DNA of 64,000 nt from Sphaerisporangium flaviroseum (lineage in GTDB: Bacteria > Actinomycetota > Actinomycetes > Streptosporangiales > Streptosporangiaceae), in the NCBI RefSeq assembly GCF_039537005.1, contig NZ_BAAAZR010000002.1:372001-436000 (forward strand). The letters run 5' to 3'. Below are positions 42,146 to 52,318 of the stretch, piece after piece. Below the pieces are notes generated by a model, which had not been told where the DNA came from, did not search any database, and saw only the letters and a program-made list of their open reading frames with translations. How positions within the stretch are numbered: position 1 is the stretch's first letter; every line of letters starts with the position of its first letter. A program made the translations under genes and the position numbers.

Positions 42146-43252
42146 TCAGCGAGCGAGGATGTCGTCCAGGTTGTAGCCCACGGGCTGTTCCAACTGCTCG
42201 TAGGTGCAGGAGCTGGGAGTACGGTCGGTGCGCCACCTGCGGAACTGGGCGGTGTGCCGGAACCGGTTGCCCTCCATGTGGTCGTAGGCCACCTCGACCA
42301 CCAGATCGGGCGCGAGCGGGATGAACGACAGGTTCTTGCCCGCGCTCCAGCGGGAGATCGCGCCGGGCATACGCTGGGTGGTGCTCTCGTCCTGCGACAT
42401 CCACGAGCTCCAGGGATGGGCGCCCAGGTCGTTCAGGAGGTAGGGCTTCAGCTCGTCGACCAGCTCGGCGCGGCGCGCCATCGGGAACGACGCCGCCACG
42501 CCCACGTGGTGCAGCACGCCCGACGAGTCGTACAGGCCGAGCAGCAGCGACCCGACGATCGGGCCGGACTTGTGCTCGCGGTATCCGGCGACGACGCAGT
42601 CGGCCGTGCGCTCGTGCTTGACCTTGAACATGGTGCGCCGGTCCGGCTCGTACGGCTGGTGTGTGCGCTTGACCACGATGCCGTCGAGCCCGGCGCCCTC
42701 GAACATCTCGAACCACTCACCGGCGCGCTCGTCGCTGTCGGTCACCGGAGTCAGCCGCACGCGGTCACCGGCGGCGGCCAGGGCTTCGACGAGACGGGCC
42801 CTGCGCTCGCCGAACGGGGTCTCCAGCAGGCTCTCGTCGCCGAGGGCGAGCAGGTCGAAGGCGACGAACGACGCCGGGGTCTGCTCGGCGAGCAGCTTGA
42901 CCCGCGAGGCCGCCGGGTGGATGCGCTGCTGGAGGGCGTCGAAGTCGAGGATCTGACCCTGCCGCAGCACGATCTCGCCGTCGACCACGCACCGCTCGGG
43001 CAGCTCACGCTTGACCGCCTCGATGAGCTCGGGGAAGTAGCGGTTGAAAGGGCGTTCGTTGCGGCTGCCCAGGTAGACCTCGTCGCCGTCGCGGAACACG
43101 ATGCAGCGAAATCCGTCCCACTTCGGCTCGTACAGCAGGGTCCCGTCCTGGGACGGCAACTCCTTGATGGCCTTGGCCAGCATCGGCGCCACGGGCGGGG
43201 CGACCGGCAGGCTCATCTCGGGAGGCAGGTTCGGCTGTGCGGGAAGGTTCAT
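42146..43252 (-). CDS. ligC: ATP-dependent DNA ligase (LigC type)
   Basis: 368 residues. Motif I is EPKWDGFRC, with Lys44 as the adenylated residue. Further motifs are YLGSRNERPFNRYF, VVDGEIVLRQ, GLDGIVVKRT and MFKVKHERTADCVV. The C-terminal OB fold is present. LigC enzymes seal nicks in base-excision or backup end-joining repair in mycobacteria. The ATG overlaps the stop of the pyrimidine-reductase-like gene by four bases. Confidence 0.93.
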   Translation of the reverse strand: MNLPAQPNLPPEMSLPVAPPVAPMLAKAIKELPSQDGTLLYEPKWDGFRCIVFRDGDEVYLGSRNERPFNRYFPELIEAVKRELPERCVVDGEIVLRQGQILDFDALQQRIHPAASRVKLLAEQTPASFVAFDLLALGDESLLETPFGERRARLVEALAAAGDRVRLTPVTDSDERAGEWFEMFEGAGLDGIVVKRTHQPYEPDRRTMFKVKHERTADCVVAGYREHKSGPIVGSLLLGLYDSSGVLHHVGVAASFPMARRAELVDELKPYLLNDLGAHPWSSWMSQDESTTQRMPGAISRWSAGKNLSFIPLAPDLVVEVAYDHMEGNRFRHTAQFRRWRTDRTPSSCTYEQLEQPVGYNLDDILAR

Positions 43253-43971
43253 GGTGGCTCCCGGGTGTACTTGCAGAAGAGGAAGCCTTCTTCCTCCAGG
43301 ACGTGCGAGAGGCGCAGGCGGATGTTGGACGCCGGGCCGTTGAGGATGCGCGCCGCGTCACCGCCGGCCAGCAGCGGGCTGATCGTCAGGCACAGCTCGT
43401 CCACCAGCCCCGCCGCCGCCATCTGCGCGTTGACGCGGGGGCCGCCCTCGCAGAGCACCCTGCCTAGCCCGCGCTCGCGCAGCAGGCCCACGGCCAGGGC
43501 GAGGTCGACCCGCTCCTCGCCGGCGACGATCACCTCGGCGTACTTGGCCGCCTCGTCGCACCGGTCCTTGGGCGCGCGTTCGGTGGTGATCACGATCGTC
43601 CTGGCGTACGGCTCGGCTTGGGTGAAGAGCGGGCTCGCCAGGTCGAGATCGAGCCGCCGGGTGATGACCGCGATGGGCGGCGCGAGCGGCCGTCCCGCTC
43701 GCAGCTCCCGCCACGACACGCGCGGGCGTGCCGGGCCGTACCCCTCGGTGCGCACGGTCGCGCCACCGGCCACCACCACATCGGCGAGGCCGCGCAGGAC
43801 GCCGAAGACGCGCCGGTCGCCCTTGCCGGAAAGGCCCTCGGACAGGCCCTTGAGCCAGGCGCCCCCGTCGACGCCCGCGACCATGTTGAGGCGCAGCCAG
43901 TCGCCGCGGGGGTAGGCGTAGGCATCGGCGAGGTCGACGTCGTCCGCTGGTGTGGGAAGGATGCGTCGCAC
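43249..43971 (-). CDS. RibD C-terminal/dihydrofolate reductase-like pyrimidine reductase family protein
   Basis: 240 residues. The fold signature is LRLNMVAGVDGGAWLKGLSE, VLRGLADVVVAGGATVRTEG and LGRVLCEGGPRVNAQMAAAG, as in 5-amino-6-(5-phosphoribosylamino)uracil reductases. The protein lacks the deaminase half of RibD. Similar stand-alone genes are common in actinomycetes and their true substrate is unclear. GTG at 43971 follows AAGG at suitable spacing. It is translationally coupled to ligC. Confidence 0.85.
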   Translation of the reverse strand: MRRILPTPADDVDLADAYAYPRGDWLRLNMVAGVDGGAWLKGLSEGLSGKGDRRVFGVLRGLADVVVAGGATVRTEGYGPARPRVSWRELRAGRPLAPPIAVITRRLDLDLASPLFTQAEPYARTIVITTERAPKDRCDEAAKYAEVIVAGEERVDLALAVGLLRERGLGRVLCEGGPRVNAQMAAAGLVDELCLTISPLLAGGDAARILNGPASNIRLRLSHVLEEEGFLFCKYTREPP

Positions 43972-44139
43972 GCTCTCTACCTTGGCACAGGCTCGGCCGC
44001 CCATAGGTGAGCGGGATCGGGACGGCGTGGAATACCGCTTCGGAATATGAAACGAAATGTCAGGTATGGAGCGCGTAGCGTTATCAGACTGTCCCGAGAT
44101 GTATGGGAGGACGAAGGTCTCCGAAGTGGGAGGGTGCGC

Positions 44140-44535
44140 GTGCGGACGGTCACTGTAGCGGTGTGGCTGGTTACGGCCGGGTTCGGGATCTATCTCCTCT
44201 CCCTCTGGCTGGCAGGGGGAGGGCTACGCCAGCAGAAGACCAAGGTGACCCGGTTTCCCACCGCGCTGATCTTCATGCACCCCGCGCTCGGAGTCAGCTC
44301 ACTCGGCTCGTGGGTGGCCTTCGTGCTCACCGCCCGAGGGGGTTACATCTGGCTCTCGCTGGGGCTGCTCTGCCTGGCCGCACTGCTCGGCTTCGCGATG
44401 TTCACCCGCTGGATCGGCGGCGGCAGACATGCCCGGGGCGCGGAGCAGGGCTTCCCCGTCCTCGCCGTGATCCTCCACGGTCTCTCGGCCGTCGTGACCT
44501 TCATCCTCGTCCTGCTGGCCGCGACCACCATGTGA
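44140..44535 (+). CDS. Four-helix membrane protein of unknown function
   Basis: 131 residues with four hydrophobic helices: TVAVWLVTAGFGIYLLSLWL, LIFMHPALGVSSLGSWVAFV, YIWLSLGLLCLAALLGFAMF and VILHGLSAVVTFILVLLAAT. GTG at 44140 follows GGGAGG by six bases. No catalytic motif. A remnant of a second copy of its last 25 codons lies at 45.3 kb, so the gene was once duplicated. Confidence 0.7.
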   Translation: MRTVTVAVWLVTAGFGIYLLSLWLAGGGLRQQKTKVTRFPTALIFMHPALGVSSLGSWVAFVLTARGGYIWLSLGLLCLAALLGFAMFTRWIGGGRHARGAEQGFPVLAVILHGLSAVVTFILVLLAATTM

Positions 44536-44653
44536 GCATCGCCCGTTGTGCCCGGGGCGCGGTACGTCGCGACGCGATCGGGCGGGGGGGCGGAACCTCG
44601 TGTTCCCCGGATTCGTTTCACGATCAGCACGGGGGTGCCGGGGAAGGGCGGGC

Positions 44654-45094
44654 ATGGGGAAGAACAACACGAGCGAACGGCGTATGAGAAGACGTGCTCG
44701 CCGGCAGGCGAGCAGGGTTGGGTCCGCGCCTTGGGGGCGGCGCCGGCGGCTGACGGGGTGGGAGCGGCGCAAGATCGCACGCCGCGCCCGGGAGGATGCG
44801 GCGCAGAGCAGGTCGACGTGGCGGGAGTGGGGGCCTCTCACGGCGATCGTGATCGGCGGCTCCGAGCTGGCCTACTTTTTCCTGATCGCCGCCAACACCG
44901 GTGGCCCCAGCGTCGCCGGGGTCGCCGTGACGGCCGCCTTTGGCTTTGTGTCGCTGAGCTACGACTGGATGAGGCGGTACCTCGCGTACACGAGCATTGA
45001 CCCTCGCGAGTTCCCGCTTCGGGTGGTGGGTGTCGTCTCGGTGGCCGTGATGCTGGTGACCATCGTCGTCGCGACGCTGTGGGACGTGATCTAG
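44654..45094 (+). CDS. Membrane protein with a strongly basic N-terminus
   Basis: 146 residues. The first 55 are very basic (RRMRRRARRQASRVG, RRRRLTGWERRKIARRARED), followed by three predicted helices: TAIVIGGSELAYFFLIAANT, GVAVTAAFGFVSLSYDW and VVGVVSVAVMLVTIVVATLW. GGAAGGG precedes the ATG. Unknown role. Its stop overlaps the end of a glycosyltransferase remnant on the other strand. Confidence 0.65.
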   Translation: MGKNNTSERRMRRRARRQASRVGSAPWGRRRRLTGWERRKIARRAREDAAQSRSTWREWGPLTAIVIGGSELAYFFLIAANTGGPSVAGVAVTAAFGFVSLSYDWMRRYLAYTSIDPREFPLRVVGVVSVAVMLVTIVVATLWDVI

Positions 45095-45255
45095 CTTCGG
45101 GAGCCCGCGGCCACCAGCGGCTCCGCGGCGGTCCTGGTGCCGTCGGTGCGCACCGCGCCGGCCAGTGACCGGGCGCGGACCGCGACCTCCGACTGGAGGG
45201 CGAGGCCGAGCGCTTCGGTCAGCGAACGGGCGGTCGGGGTGCCGGGCGAGTGATC
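45091..45255 (-). pseudogene. Remnant of a glycosyltransferase gene, C-terminal end only
   Basis: On the minus strand the last 50 or so codons read TARSLTEALGLALQSEVAVR and ARSLAGAVRTDGTRTAAEPL before a stop. This matches the C-terminal helices of UDP-glycosyltransferases of the sterol/macrolide type. Upstream of about 45255 the similarity ends and the frame runs into the antisense of the membrane-gene fragment. The main body of the enzyme is missing. Confidence 0.55.
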
Positions 45256-45288
45256 ACCCGGCGCCCGAGCTCGCGGGCCGCCTGGACC

Positions 45289-45381
45289 ATGTACCGGCTC
45301 AGGCTCCTCGCGGTGATCCTTCATGGGCTGGCCGGGGTCGTCACCTTCATCCTGGTCCTCCTGACCGCGACCACCATGTGA
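45289..45381 (+). pseudogene. Remnant of the four-helix membrane protein gene
   Basis: LAVILHGLAGVVTFILVLLT followed by ATTM and a stop is nearly the same as the C-terminus of the intact gene at 44140 (LAVILHGLSAVVTFILVLLA, ATTM). The DNA is also similar. Nothing of the first three helices is left. Confidence 0.75.
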
Positions 45382-45477
45382 CCGGCGCCGCCCGAGGTGA
45401 GTGGTCCTGTTCGTGCCGGCCGGACCGGTCAGGATTCGAGAAGCACCGGTCGCCGAGCCGCGGATAACGTGGTGGCC

Positions 45478-45888
45478 ATGGACATCACCATTCACGCGAG
45501 CTCCCTCCCGCACGACGACCCGGACGCCTCCCTGGTCTTCTACCGCGACACCCTCGGCTTCGAGGTCCGCAGCGACGTCGGGAAGGGCAAGATGCGCTGG
45601 ATCACGGTCGGCCCCGCCGGCCAGCCCGGCACGTCCATCCTCCTGGCGCCGCCGGCCGCCGACCCCGGCGTCACCGAGGACGAGCGCCGCACCATCGCCG
45701 AGATGATGGCCAAGGGCACCTACGGCTGGATCCTGCTGGCCACCCGGAACCTCGACGCCACCTTCGCGAAGGTGCAGGCGAGCGACGCCGAGGTCGTCCA
45801 GGAGCCGACGGAGCAGCCGTACGGCATCCGCGACTGCGCCTTCCGCGATCCCGCCGGCAACCTGGTCCGCATCCAGGAACTTCGCTGA
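45478..45888 (+). CDS. VOC-superfamily protein
   Basis: 136 residues. DASLVFYRDTLGFEVRSDVG and YGIRDCAFRDPAGNLVRIQE are the paired VOC motifs, in the order typical of glyoxalase/bleomycin-resistance proteins that are encoded with an AraC regulator. The ATG lacks a clear ribosome binding site; GTG codons nine and six bases earlier are alternatives. The following AraC gene is its natural regulator but is truncated. Confidence 0.8.
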   Translation: MDITIHASSLPHDDPDASLVFYRDTLGFEVRSDVGKGKMRWITVGPAGQPGTSILLAPPAADPGVTEDERRTIAEMMAKGTYGWILLATRNLDATFAKVQASDAEVVQEPTEQPYGIRDCAFRDPAGNLVRIQELR

Positions 45889-45920
45889 GCCGTGCGGTAA
45901 TCGATCAAGGGAGTTCGCTC

Positions 45921-46215
<295 letters not shown>

Positions 46216-46216
46216 G

Positions 46217-46819
46217 TCACCCGAGCAGTCGTCTTTGCACGACGTCGGCGATGACGGTGGTCACGACCCTGTCGACGGCGCCGGCCTCCGGTGGGGCGCC
46301 TCCCCGGCCGGCGAACAGCAGGTGCCCGGCCCCGATCAGCGTGAGCGCGAGCGTGTCGACGTCGGCATCCGCCGCGATGCGGCCCATCTCCCGCTCGATG
46401 GTGAGGTAGGAGGCGACCATGGCCGTGGCCTCCGCCAGCACCGGGACGCCGGCCGGCCCGGCCTGGCGCAGCCGGGCGCGCAGTTCATCGCGGGAGATGA
46501 CGAGGCCGACGATCGCCACGGCGACCGACCCGAACAGGTCCATCAGCGCGCCGGTGAGGTTGTGGGCGACGGTGCCGGTCCCTGCGGCCTCGCGCAGGGC
46601 GGCGGCCTGGTTGTCGATCCGGCCGATGCGGTCCAGCACGAGCTCGGCGAGGAAGGCGTCGAAGTCGGCGAAGTGCCGGTGCAGGACACCCTTGGCGCAG
46701 CCTGCCTCCGTGGTGACCGCCCGGCTGGTCAGCGCGTTCGGCCCGTCCCTGAGCAGGACACGCTCGGCGGCGTCGAGCAGCTGCTCACGCGGGTCGCGGA
46801 TGGCCACCCCTGTTGGCAC
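46217..46819 (-). CDS. TetR-family repressor
   Basis: 200 residues. The N-terminal helix-turn-helix is REQLLDAAERVLLRDGPNAL and SRAVTTEAGCAKGVLHRHFA. The C-terminal ligand domain is helical. GAAGGAGAT precedes GTG 46819. It is divergent from a methyltransferase gene across 67 bases that contain two matching palindromes, so it very likely represses that gene and itself. Confidence 0.9.
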   Translation of the reverse strand: MPTGVAIRDPREQLLDAAERVLLRDGPNALTSRAVTTEAGCAKGVLHRHFADFDAFLAELVLDRIGRIDNQAAALREAAGTGTVAHNLTGALMDLFGSVAVAIVGLVISRDELRARLRQAGPAGVPVLAEATAMVASYLTIEREMGRIAADADVDTLALTLIGAGHLLFAGRGGAPPEAGAVDRVVTTVIADVVQRRLLG

Positions 46820-46851
46820 CGTGTATCTCCTTCGGTCGCCGGTCCCTCCCA

Positions 46852-46894
46852 TTGACGAGTGGGCACCTGCCCACTACGGTGGGCGCATGCCCAC
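46852..46894 (+). promoter_or_regulatory. Promoter and twin TetR operators, leaderless methyltransferase start
   Basis: TTGACG (46852-46857) and TACGGT (46875-46880) are 17 bases apart, so transcription should begin at or next to the ATG at 46887. The spacer is filled by a perfect palindrome AGTGGGCA-CC-TGCCCACT (46858-46875). A second site, GTGGGC-N4-GCCCAC (46879-46894), covers the start codon. The sites are 20 bases centre to centre. Confidence 0.75.
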
Positions 46895-47711
46895 TCTACC
46901 CCCGTCGCGAGCGGGTTCTTCCGAACGGCAGCCTCATGAACAGCGGCAGGTGGCGGAGTCGTTCGGCTCCGACCCCCAACGCTACGACCGGGCCCGGCCG
47001 CGCTATCCCGACGCCATGGTCGACCGGATCGTCGCCGGCACACCCGGGCCTGACGTCCTCGACGTCGGCTGCGGGACCGGCATCGCCGCCCGGCAGTTCC
47101 AGGCGGCCGGCGCCAGGGTGCTGGGGGTGGACGTCGACGCGCGGATGGCCGACCTGGCCCGGAAGAGCGGGATCGAGGTCGAGGTGGCCGCGTTCGAAGC
47201 CTGGGACCCCGCCGGCCGGGCATTCGACGCCGTCATCGCCGGACAGACCTGGCACTGGGTGGACCCGGTCGCGGGAGCGGCCAAGGCGGCACAGGTGCTG
47301 CGGCCCGGTGGCCGGCTGGCTGTGTTCTGGAACGTGGGCCAGCCCCCGCCCGAACTGGCCGAGGCCTTCTCCGCGGTGTATCGCCGAGTGATGCCCGGCT
47401 TGCCGGTCTACGACCGGGTGATGCCGGCCTTGGAGATGTACTCGGTGATGTTCACCAAGGCGGCCGACGGGATACGAGCGGTGGGCGCGTTCAGCGACCC
47501 GGAGCAGTGGCGGTTCGAATGGGAGCGGTCCTACACCCGGGACGAGTGGCTCGACCAGCTGCCTACTTTCGGCGGCCACAGCCTGTTCCCGCCGGCCAAG
47601 CTGGAAGAGCTGCTGGCGGGTGTCGGGGCCGCGGTCGACGCGTCGGGTGGCGCCTTCACGATGAGTTACACCGCCGCGGTGGTCACCGCGATTCGAACCG
47701 GCACCGCCTGA
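46887..47711 (+). CDS. Class I SAM-dependent methyltransferase
   Basis: 274 residues. Motif I is DVLDVGCGTGIAARQF and motif II region is ARVLGVDVDARMADLARKSG; QTWHWVDPVAGAAKAAQVLR follows, typical of the Methyltransf_11 group acting on small molecules. The methyl acceptor is unknown. There is no ribosome binding site and the message appears leaderless. Control by the divergent TetR protein is likely, so the substrate or a related toxic compound may be the inducer. Confidence 0.88.
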   Translation: MPTLPPSRAGSSERQPHEQRQVAESFGSDPQRYDRARPRYPDAMVDRIVAGTPGPDVLDVGCGTGIAARQFQAAGARVLGVDVDARMADLARKSGIEVEVAAFEAWDPAGRAFDAVIAGQTWHWVDPVAGAAKAAQVLRPGGRLAVFWNVGQPPPELAEAFSAVYRRVMPGLPVYDRVMPALEMYSVMFTKAADGIRAVGAFSDPEQWRFEWERSYTRDEWLDQLPTFGGHSLFPPAKLEELLAGVGAAVDASGGAFTMSYTAAVVTAIRTGTA

Positions 47712-47744
47712 CCCGGCTTGTCGCCGTCACCTCATACAGACCGT

Positions 47745-49874
<2,130 letters not shown>

Positions 49875-50140
49875 GTAGCCTCATTGTGGTCGTGGAACGG
49901 TCCGCGGTGCAGCTCGATCGTGTGGCTTGTGTGTCCTTACCGTCACGCGATGCGCGGTCGGCTCCTCTCCGGTCAGGGCTCCGTTGCCACGTACCTGGAT
50001 GTTCACGTCCCGGCTCTACCGTCGATATTAGGGCCGCGAGTCTGATTTACCAGATCTTCTGGTCAGGCAGGGAACCCGTAAGACGGTCACGGCGGGACCC
50101 CTGAGTGTGGCAACAACGTACACGAAACGGATAGAACTGT

Positions 50141-50175
50141 ATATATCCCCACAAAGATACATTAAAAGGATATAT
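50141..50175. other. AT-rich island with an inverted repeat
   Basis: About 80 bases (50110-50190) are far more AT-rich than anything else in the window. ATATATCC (50141-50148) and GGATATAT (50168-50175) are inverted with a 19-base spacer. Position is between glgX and the osmC terminator. The rest of 49875-50238 shows no gene. Confidence 0.6.
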
Positions 50176-50196
50176 CTATATAAACCGGACATGACG

Positions 50197-50228
50197 CGGC
50201 CCCCACGTGCCGCAGCACGCGGGGGCCG
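50197..50228 (-). terminator. Hairpin terminator after osmC
   Basis: Arms 50197-50210 (CGGCCCCCACGTGC) and 50215-50228 pair at 13 of 14 positions around a 4-base loop, 10 bases downstream of the OsmC stop on the minus strand. It probably also ends the guanidine operon if OsmC is read through. Confidence 0.85.
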
Positions 50229-50238
50229 GGACAGCGCG

Positions 50239-50667
50239 TCAGCCGATCAGCTCGGCGTTCAGCGTGATGGTGGTGCCCGTGAGGGCCTTGCTGACCGGGC
50301 AGTTGGCCTTGGCGGTCTCCGCCGCGGTCTGGAAGTCCTCCGCGGAGAGGCCGGGCACCTGGGCGCGCACGGAGAGCACGATGCCGGTGATGCCCTCGCC
50401 CGGCTGGAAGGTCACGTCGGCCTTCGTCTCGACGTGCTGCGGCGGCGTGCCGGCCTGGGCGAGCCCGTGGGACAGCGCCATCGAGAAGCAGGAGGAGTGG
50501 GCCGCCGCGATGAGCTCCTCGGGGCTCGTCTTGCCGTTGGCCTGCTCGGCGCGCGAGGCCCAGGAGACGTCGAACGTCCCGACCCCTGAGGTGTCGAGCG
50601 AGACGGATCCGGAGCCGTCGAGCAGCGCGCCCTTCCACTGGGTCGTCGCGGTACGTGTCGTCGCCAT
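50239..50667 (-). CDS. OsmC-family peroxiredoxin
   Basis: 142 residues. The peroxidatic and resolving cysteines are C60 (AAHSSCFSMAL) and C123 (KANCPVSKAL). OsmC proteins reduce organic hydroperoxides in the cytoplasm. The subgroup resembles OsmC rather than Ohr. AAGGAG precedes the ATG. It starts 41 bases after the ATPase gene of the guanidine operon on the same strand, so partial co-transcription is possible. Confidence 0.93.
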   Translation of the reverse strand: MATTRTATTQWKGALLDGSGSVSLDTSGVGTFDVSWASRAEQANGKTSPEELIAAAHSSCFSMALSHGLAQAGTPPQHVETKADVTFQPGEGITGIVLSVRAQVPGLSAEDFQTAAETAKANCPVSKALTGTTITLNAELIG

Positions 50668-50708
50668 GTGCGATCTCCTTAGATACTGAGGTCGTTGCCT
50701 AGCCGAAC

Positions 50709-51476
50709 CTACACGCGCCCTTGATGAGCGCGGTGCTCGGCACGGACCAGATCCTCCACCTCCGCCCGCAGCGCGAGGAACCCCGCGGAGCGCTTGTCCT
50801 CGAGTGAGCGGGCCGACGGCAGGTCGACGACGAGGTCACGGGCGATCCGCCCGGGGTCGCAGGACAGGACGAGGACGCGCTCACCAAGGAAGACCGCCTC
50901 CTCGACGTCGTGTGTGACCATGACCACGGTCGTGGGCACGTCCTGCCACACCTGACGGACGAAGAGCTGCATGTCCTCTTTCGTCTGCACGTCGAGGGCG
51001 CCGAACGGCTCGTCGAGCAGCAGCACGCGGGGCGAGCAGGCGAGGGCCCTGGCGATGGCGACCCGCTGCTGCTGGCCTCCCGACAGGCGCCCCGGCAGGG
51101 CCGTGGCGAGATGCCGGAGACCCACCTCGTCGAGCAGCCGGCCGACCCGCTCCTCGCGCCGCGCACGCGGCAGGCCGAGCGCCTCCAGCCCGAAGCCGAC
51201 ATTGCGCGCCACGGTGCGCCACGGGTAGAGGGAAGCGGTCTGGAACACCAGCCCGCGCTCGGGGCCGGGCCCGGTCACCTCCTCCCCGTCCAGCAGCACA
51301 CGGCCCGAGGTCGGCGGCGTGAGCCCGGCGATCACGGAGAGCAGGGTCGACTTGCCCGAGCCGCTGGCGCCGACCACGCAGACGAACTCCCCTGGCGCGA
51401 TCGTGAGGTCGAGGTCCGCCAGCACCGGTGTGCCCGGCACGAACTCCTTGCCGACGCCGTCGAGACGCAGTGTCAC
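50709..51476 (-). CDS. ABC transporter ATPase, probable guanidine importer
   Basis: 255 residues of the SsuB/TauB/NrtD type. Walker A is GASGSGKST, signature RLSGGQQQR, Walker B VLLLDEP, switch histidine VTHD. The GTG start at 51476 overlaps the permease stop by four bases. By sequence alone it would be called a nitrate/sulfonate/taurine ATPase. The guanidine-I riboswitch upstream of the operon suggests guanidine or a close derivative as the true cargo. Confidence 0.88.
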   Translation of the reverse strand: MTLRLDGVGKEFVPGTPVLADLDLTIAPGEFVCVVGASGSGKSTLLSVIAGLTPPTSGRVLLDGEEVTGPGPERGLVFQTASLYPWRTVARNVGFGLEALGLPRARREERVGRLLDEVGLRHLATALPGRLSGGQQQRVAIARALACSPRVLLLDEPFGALDVQTKEDMQLFVRQVWQDVPTTVVMVTHDVEEAVFLGERVLVLSCDPGRIARDLVVDLPSARSLEDKRSAGFLALRAEVEDLVRAEHRAHQGRV

Positions 51477-52318
51477 GCGGCCCACCTGCCGATCCGCCCG
51501 CGCAGCAGGCGCAGCGTGATGTCGATGGTCAGCCCGATCAGGCCGATGACCACCAGGATCGCGAAGATCCGGTCGGTCTGCAGGAACCGCTGGGCCCGGG
51601 TGATCCGGTACCCGAGCCCGGACGTCGCCGCGATGAGCTCGGCCACCACCACGAAGTTCCACGCGGCCGCCGCGTTGACCCGCATCGCGTCGATCATGCC
51701 GGGAAGCGCGTACGGGAAGACCACCCTCGAGGCCACTCGCACCCGTCCCGCGCCGAGCGTCGCCGACACCTCAAGCAGCCGGCGGGGCACCTGCCGTACG
51801 ACGTCCGCGGTCATCAGGGTGTTGAAGAAGACCACTCCGAGGACCAGCAGCGCGACCTTGGAGGCCTCGCCGATGCCCAGCCAGATGATGAGCAACGGGA
51901 TGAAGGCCGACGCCGGCAGGTAGCGCAGCAGCCCGACCATCGGTTCGAGCAGCGCCTGCGCCCACGGAAGGGCGCCCATCGTGAACCCGAGCGGCACGGA
52001 GATCAGCACGGCGAGCACGAAGCCGAGCCCGATCCGGCCGAGGCTCGCGGTCAGGTCCGACCAGAGCTCCCCGCTCAGCGCCATCTCCGTCCCCGCCGTC
52101 CAGACGGCGGCGGGCGAGGGAAGGAAGGCCGGGTCGACCAGGCCGCCGGCGCTGAGCGCCCACCACGCGGCGACCGGCCCGGCCACCGACAGCGCGCGCA
52201 GGACCCAGGCCACGCGCGCGGAGACGCCCGAGTTCAGCAGCCTGATCCGCCGTCCGGGACGCGGATCGTCCATCGGCATCGCCACCTGGGCCACCTCGGC
52301 GGCGGCCTGGCCGGTCAC
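51473..52318 (-). CDS. ABC transporter permease, probable guanidine importer
   Basis: 281 residues with six membrane helices and the BPD_transp_1 loop in LAAGRVRVASRVV-like GAGRVRVASRVVFPYALPGM. RYLPASAFIPLLIIWLGIGE is characteristic of SsuC/TauC permeases. GTG start overlaps the binding-protein stop by four bases. Works with the ATPase and lipoprotein of the same operon. Confidence 0.88.
   Translation of the reverse strand: MTGQAAAEVAQVAMPMDDPRPGRRIRLLNSGVSARVAWVLRALSVAGPVAAWWALSAGGLVDPAFLPSPAAVWTAGTEMALSGELWSDLTASLGRIGLGFVLAVLISVPLGFTMGALPWAQALLEPMVGLLRYLPASAFIPLLIIWLGIGEASKVALLVLGVVFFNTLMTADVVRQVPRRLLEVSATLGAGRVRVASRVVFPYALPGMIDAMRVNAAAAWNFVVVAELIAATSGLGYRITRAQRFLQTDRIFAILVVIGLIGLTIDITLRLLRGRIGRWAA

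Noticed and set aside
41553..42716. A minus-strand frame of 387 codons over the Arg-Asp protein
   Set aside because: It is the antisense of the repeat gene and of part of the DNA ligase; it crosses the strong terminator at 42088-42116.
45091..45513. An intact 140-residue minus-strand gene
   Set aside because: Only the last 50 codons resemble a protein family; the first part is antisense to the membrane-gene fragment at 45289-45381.
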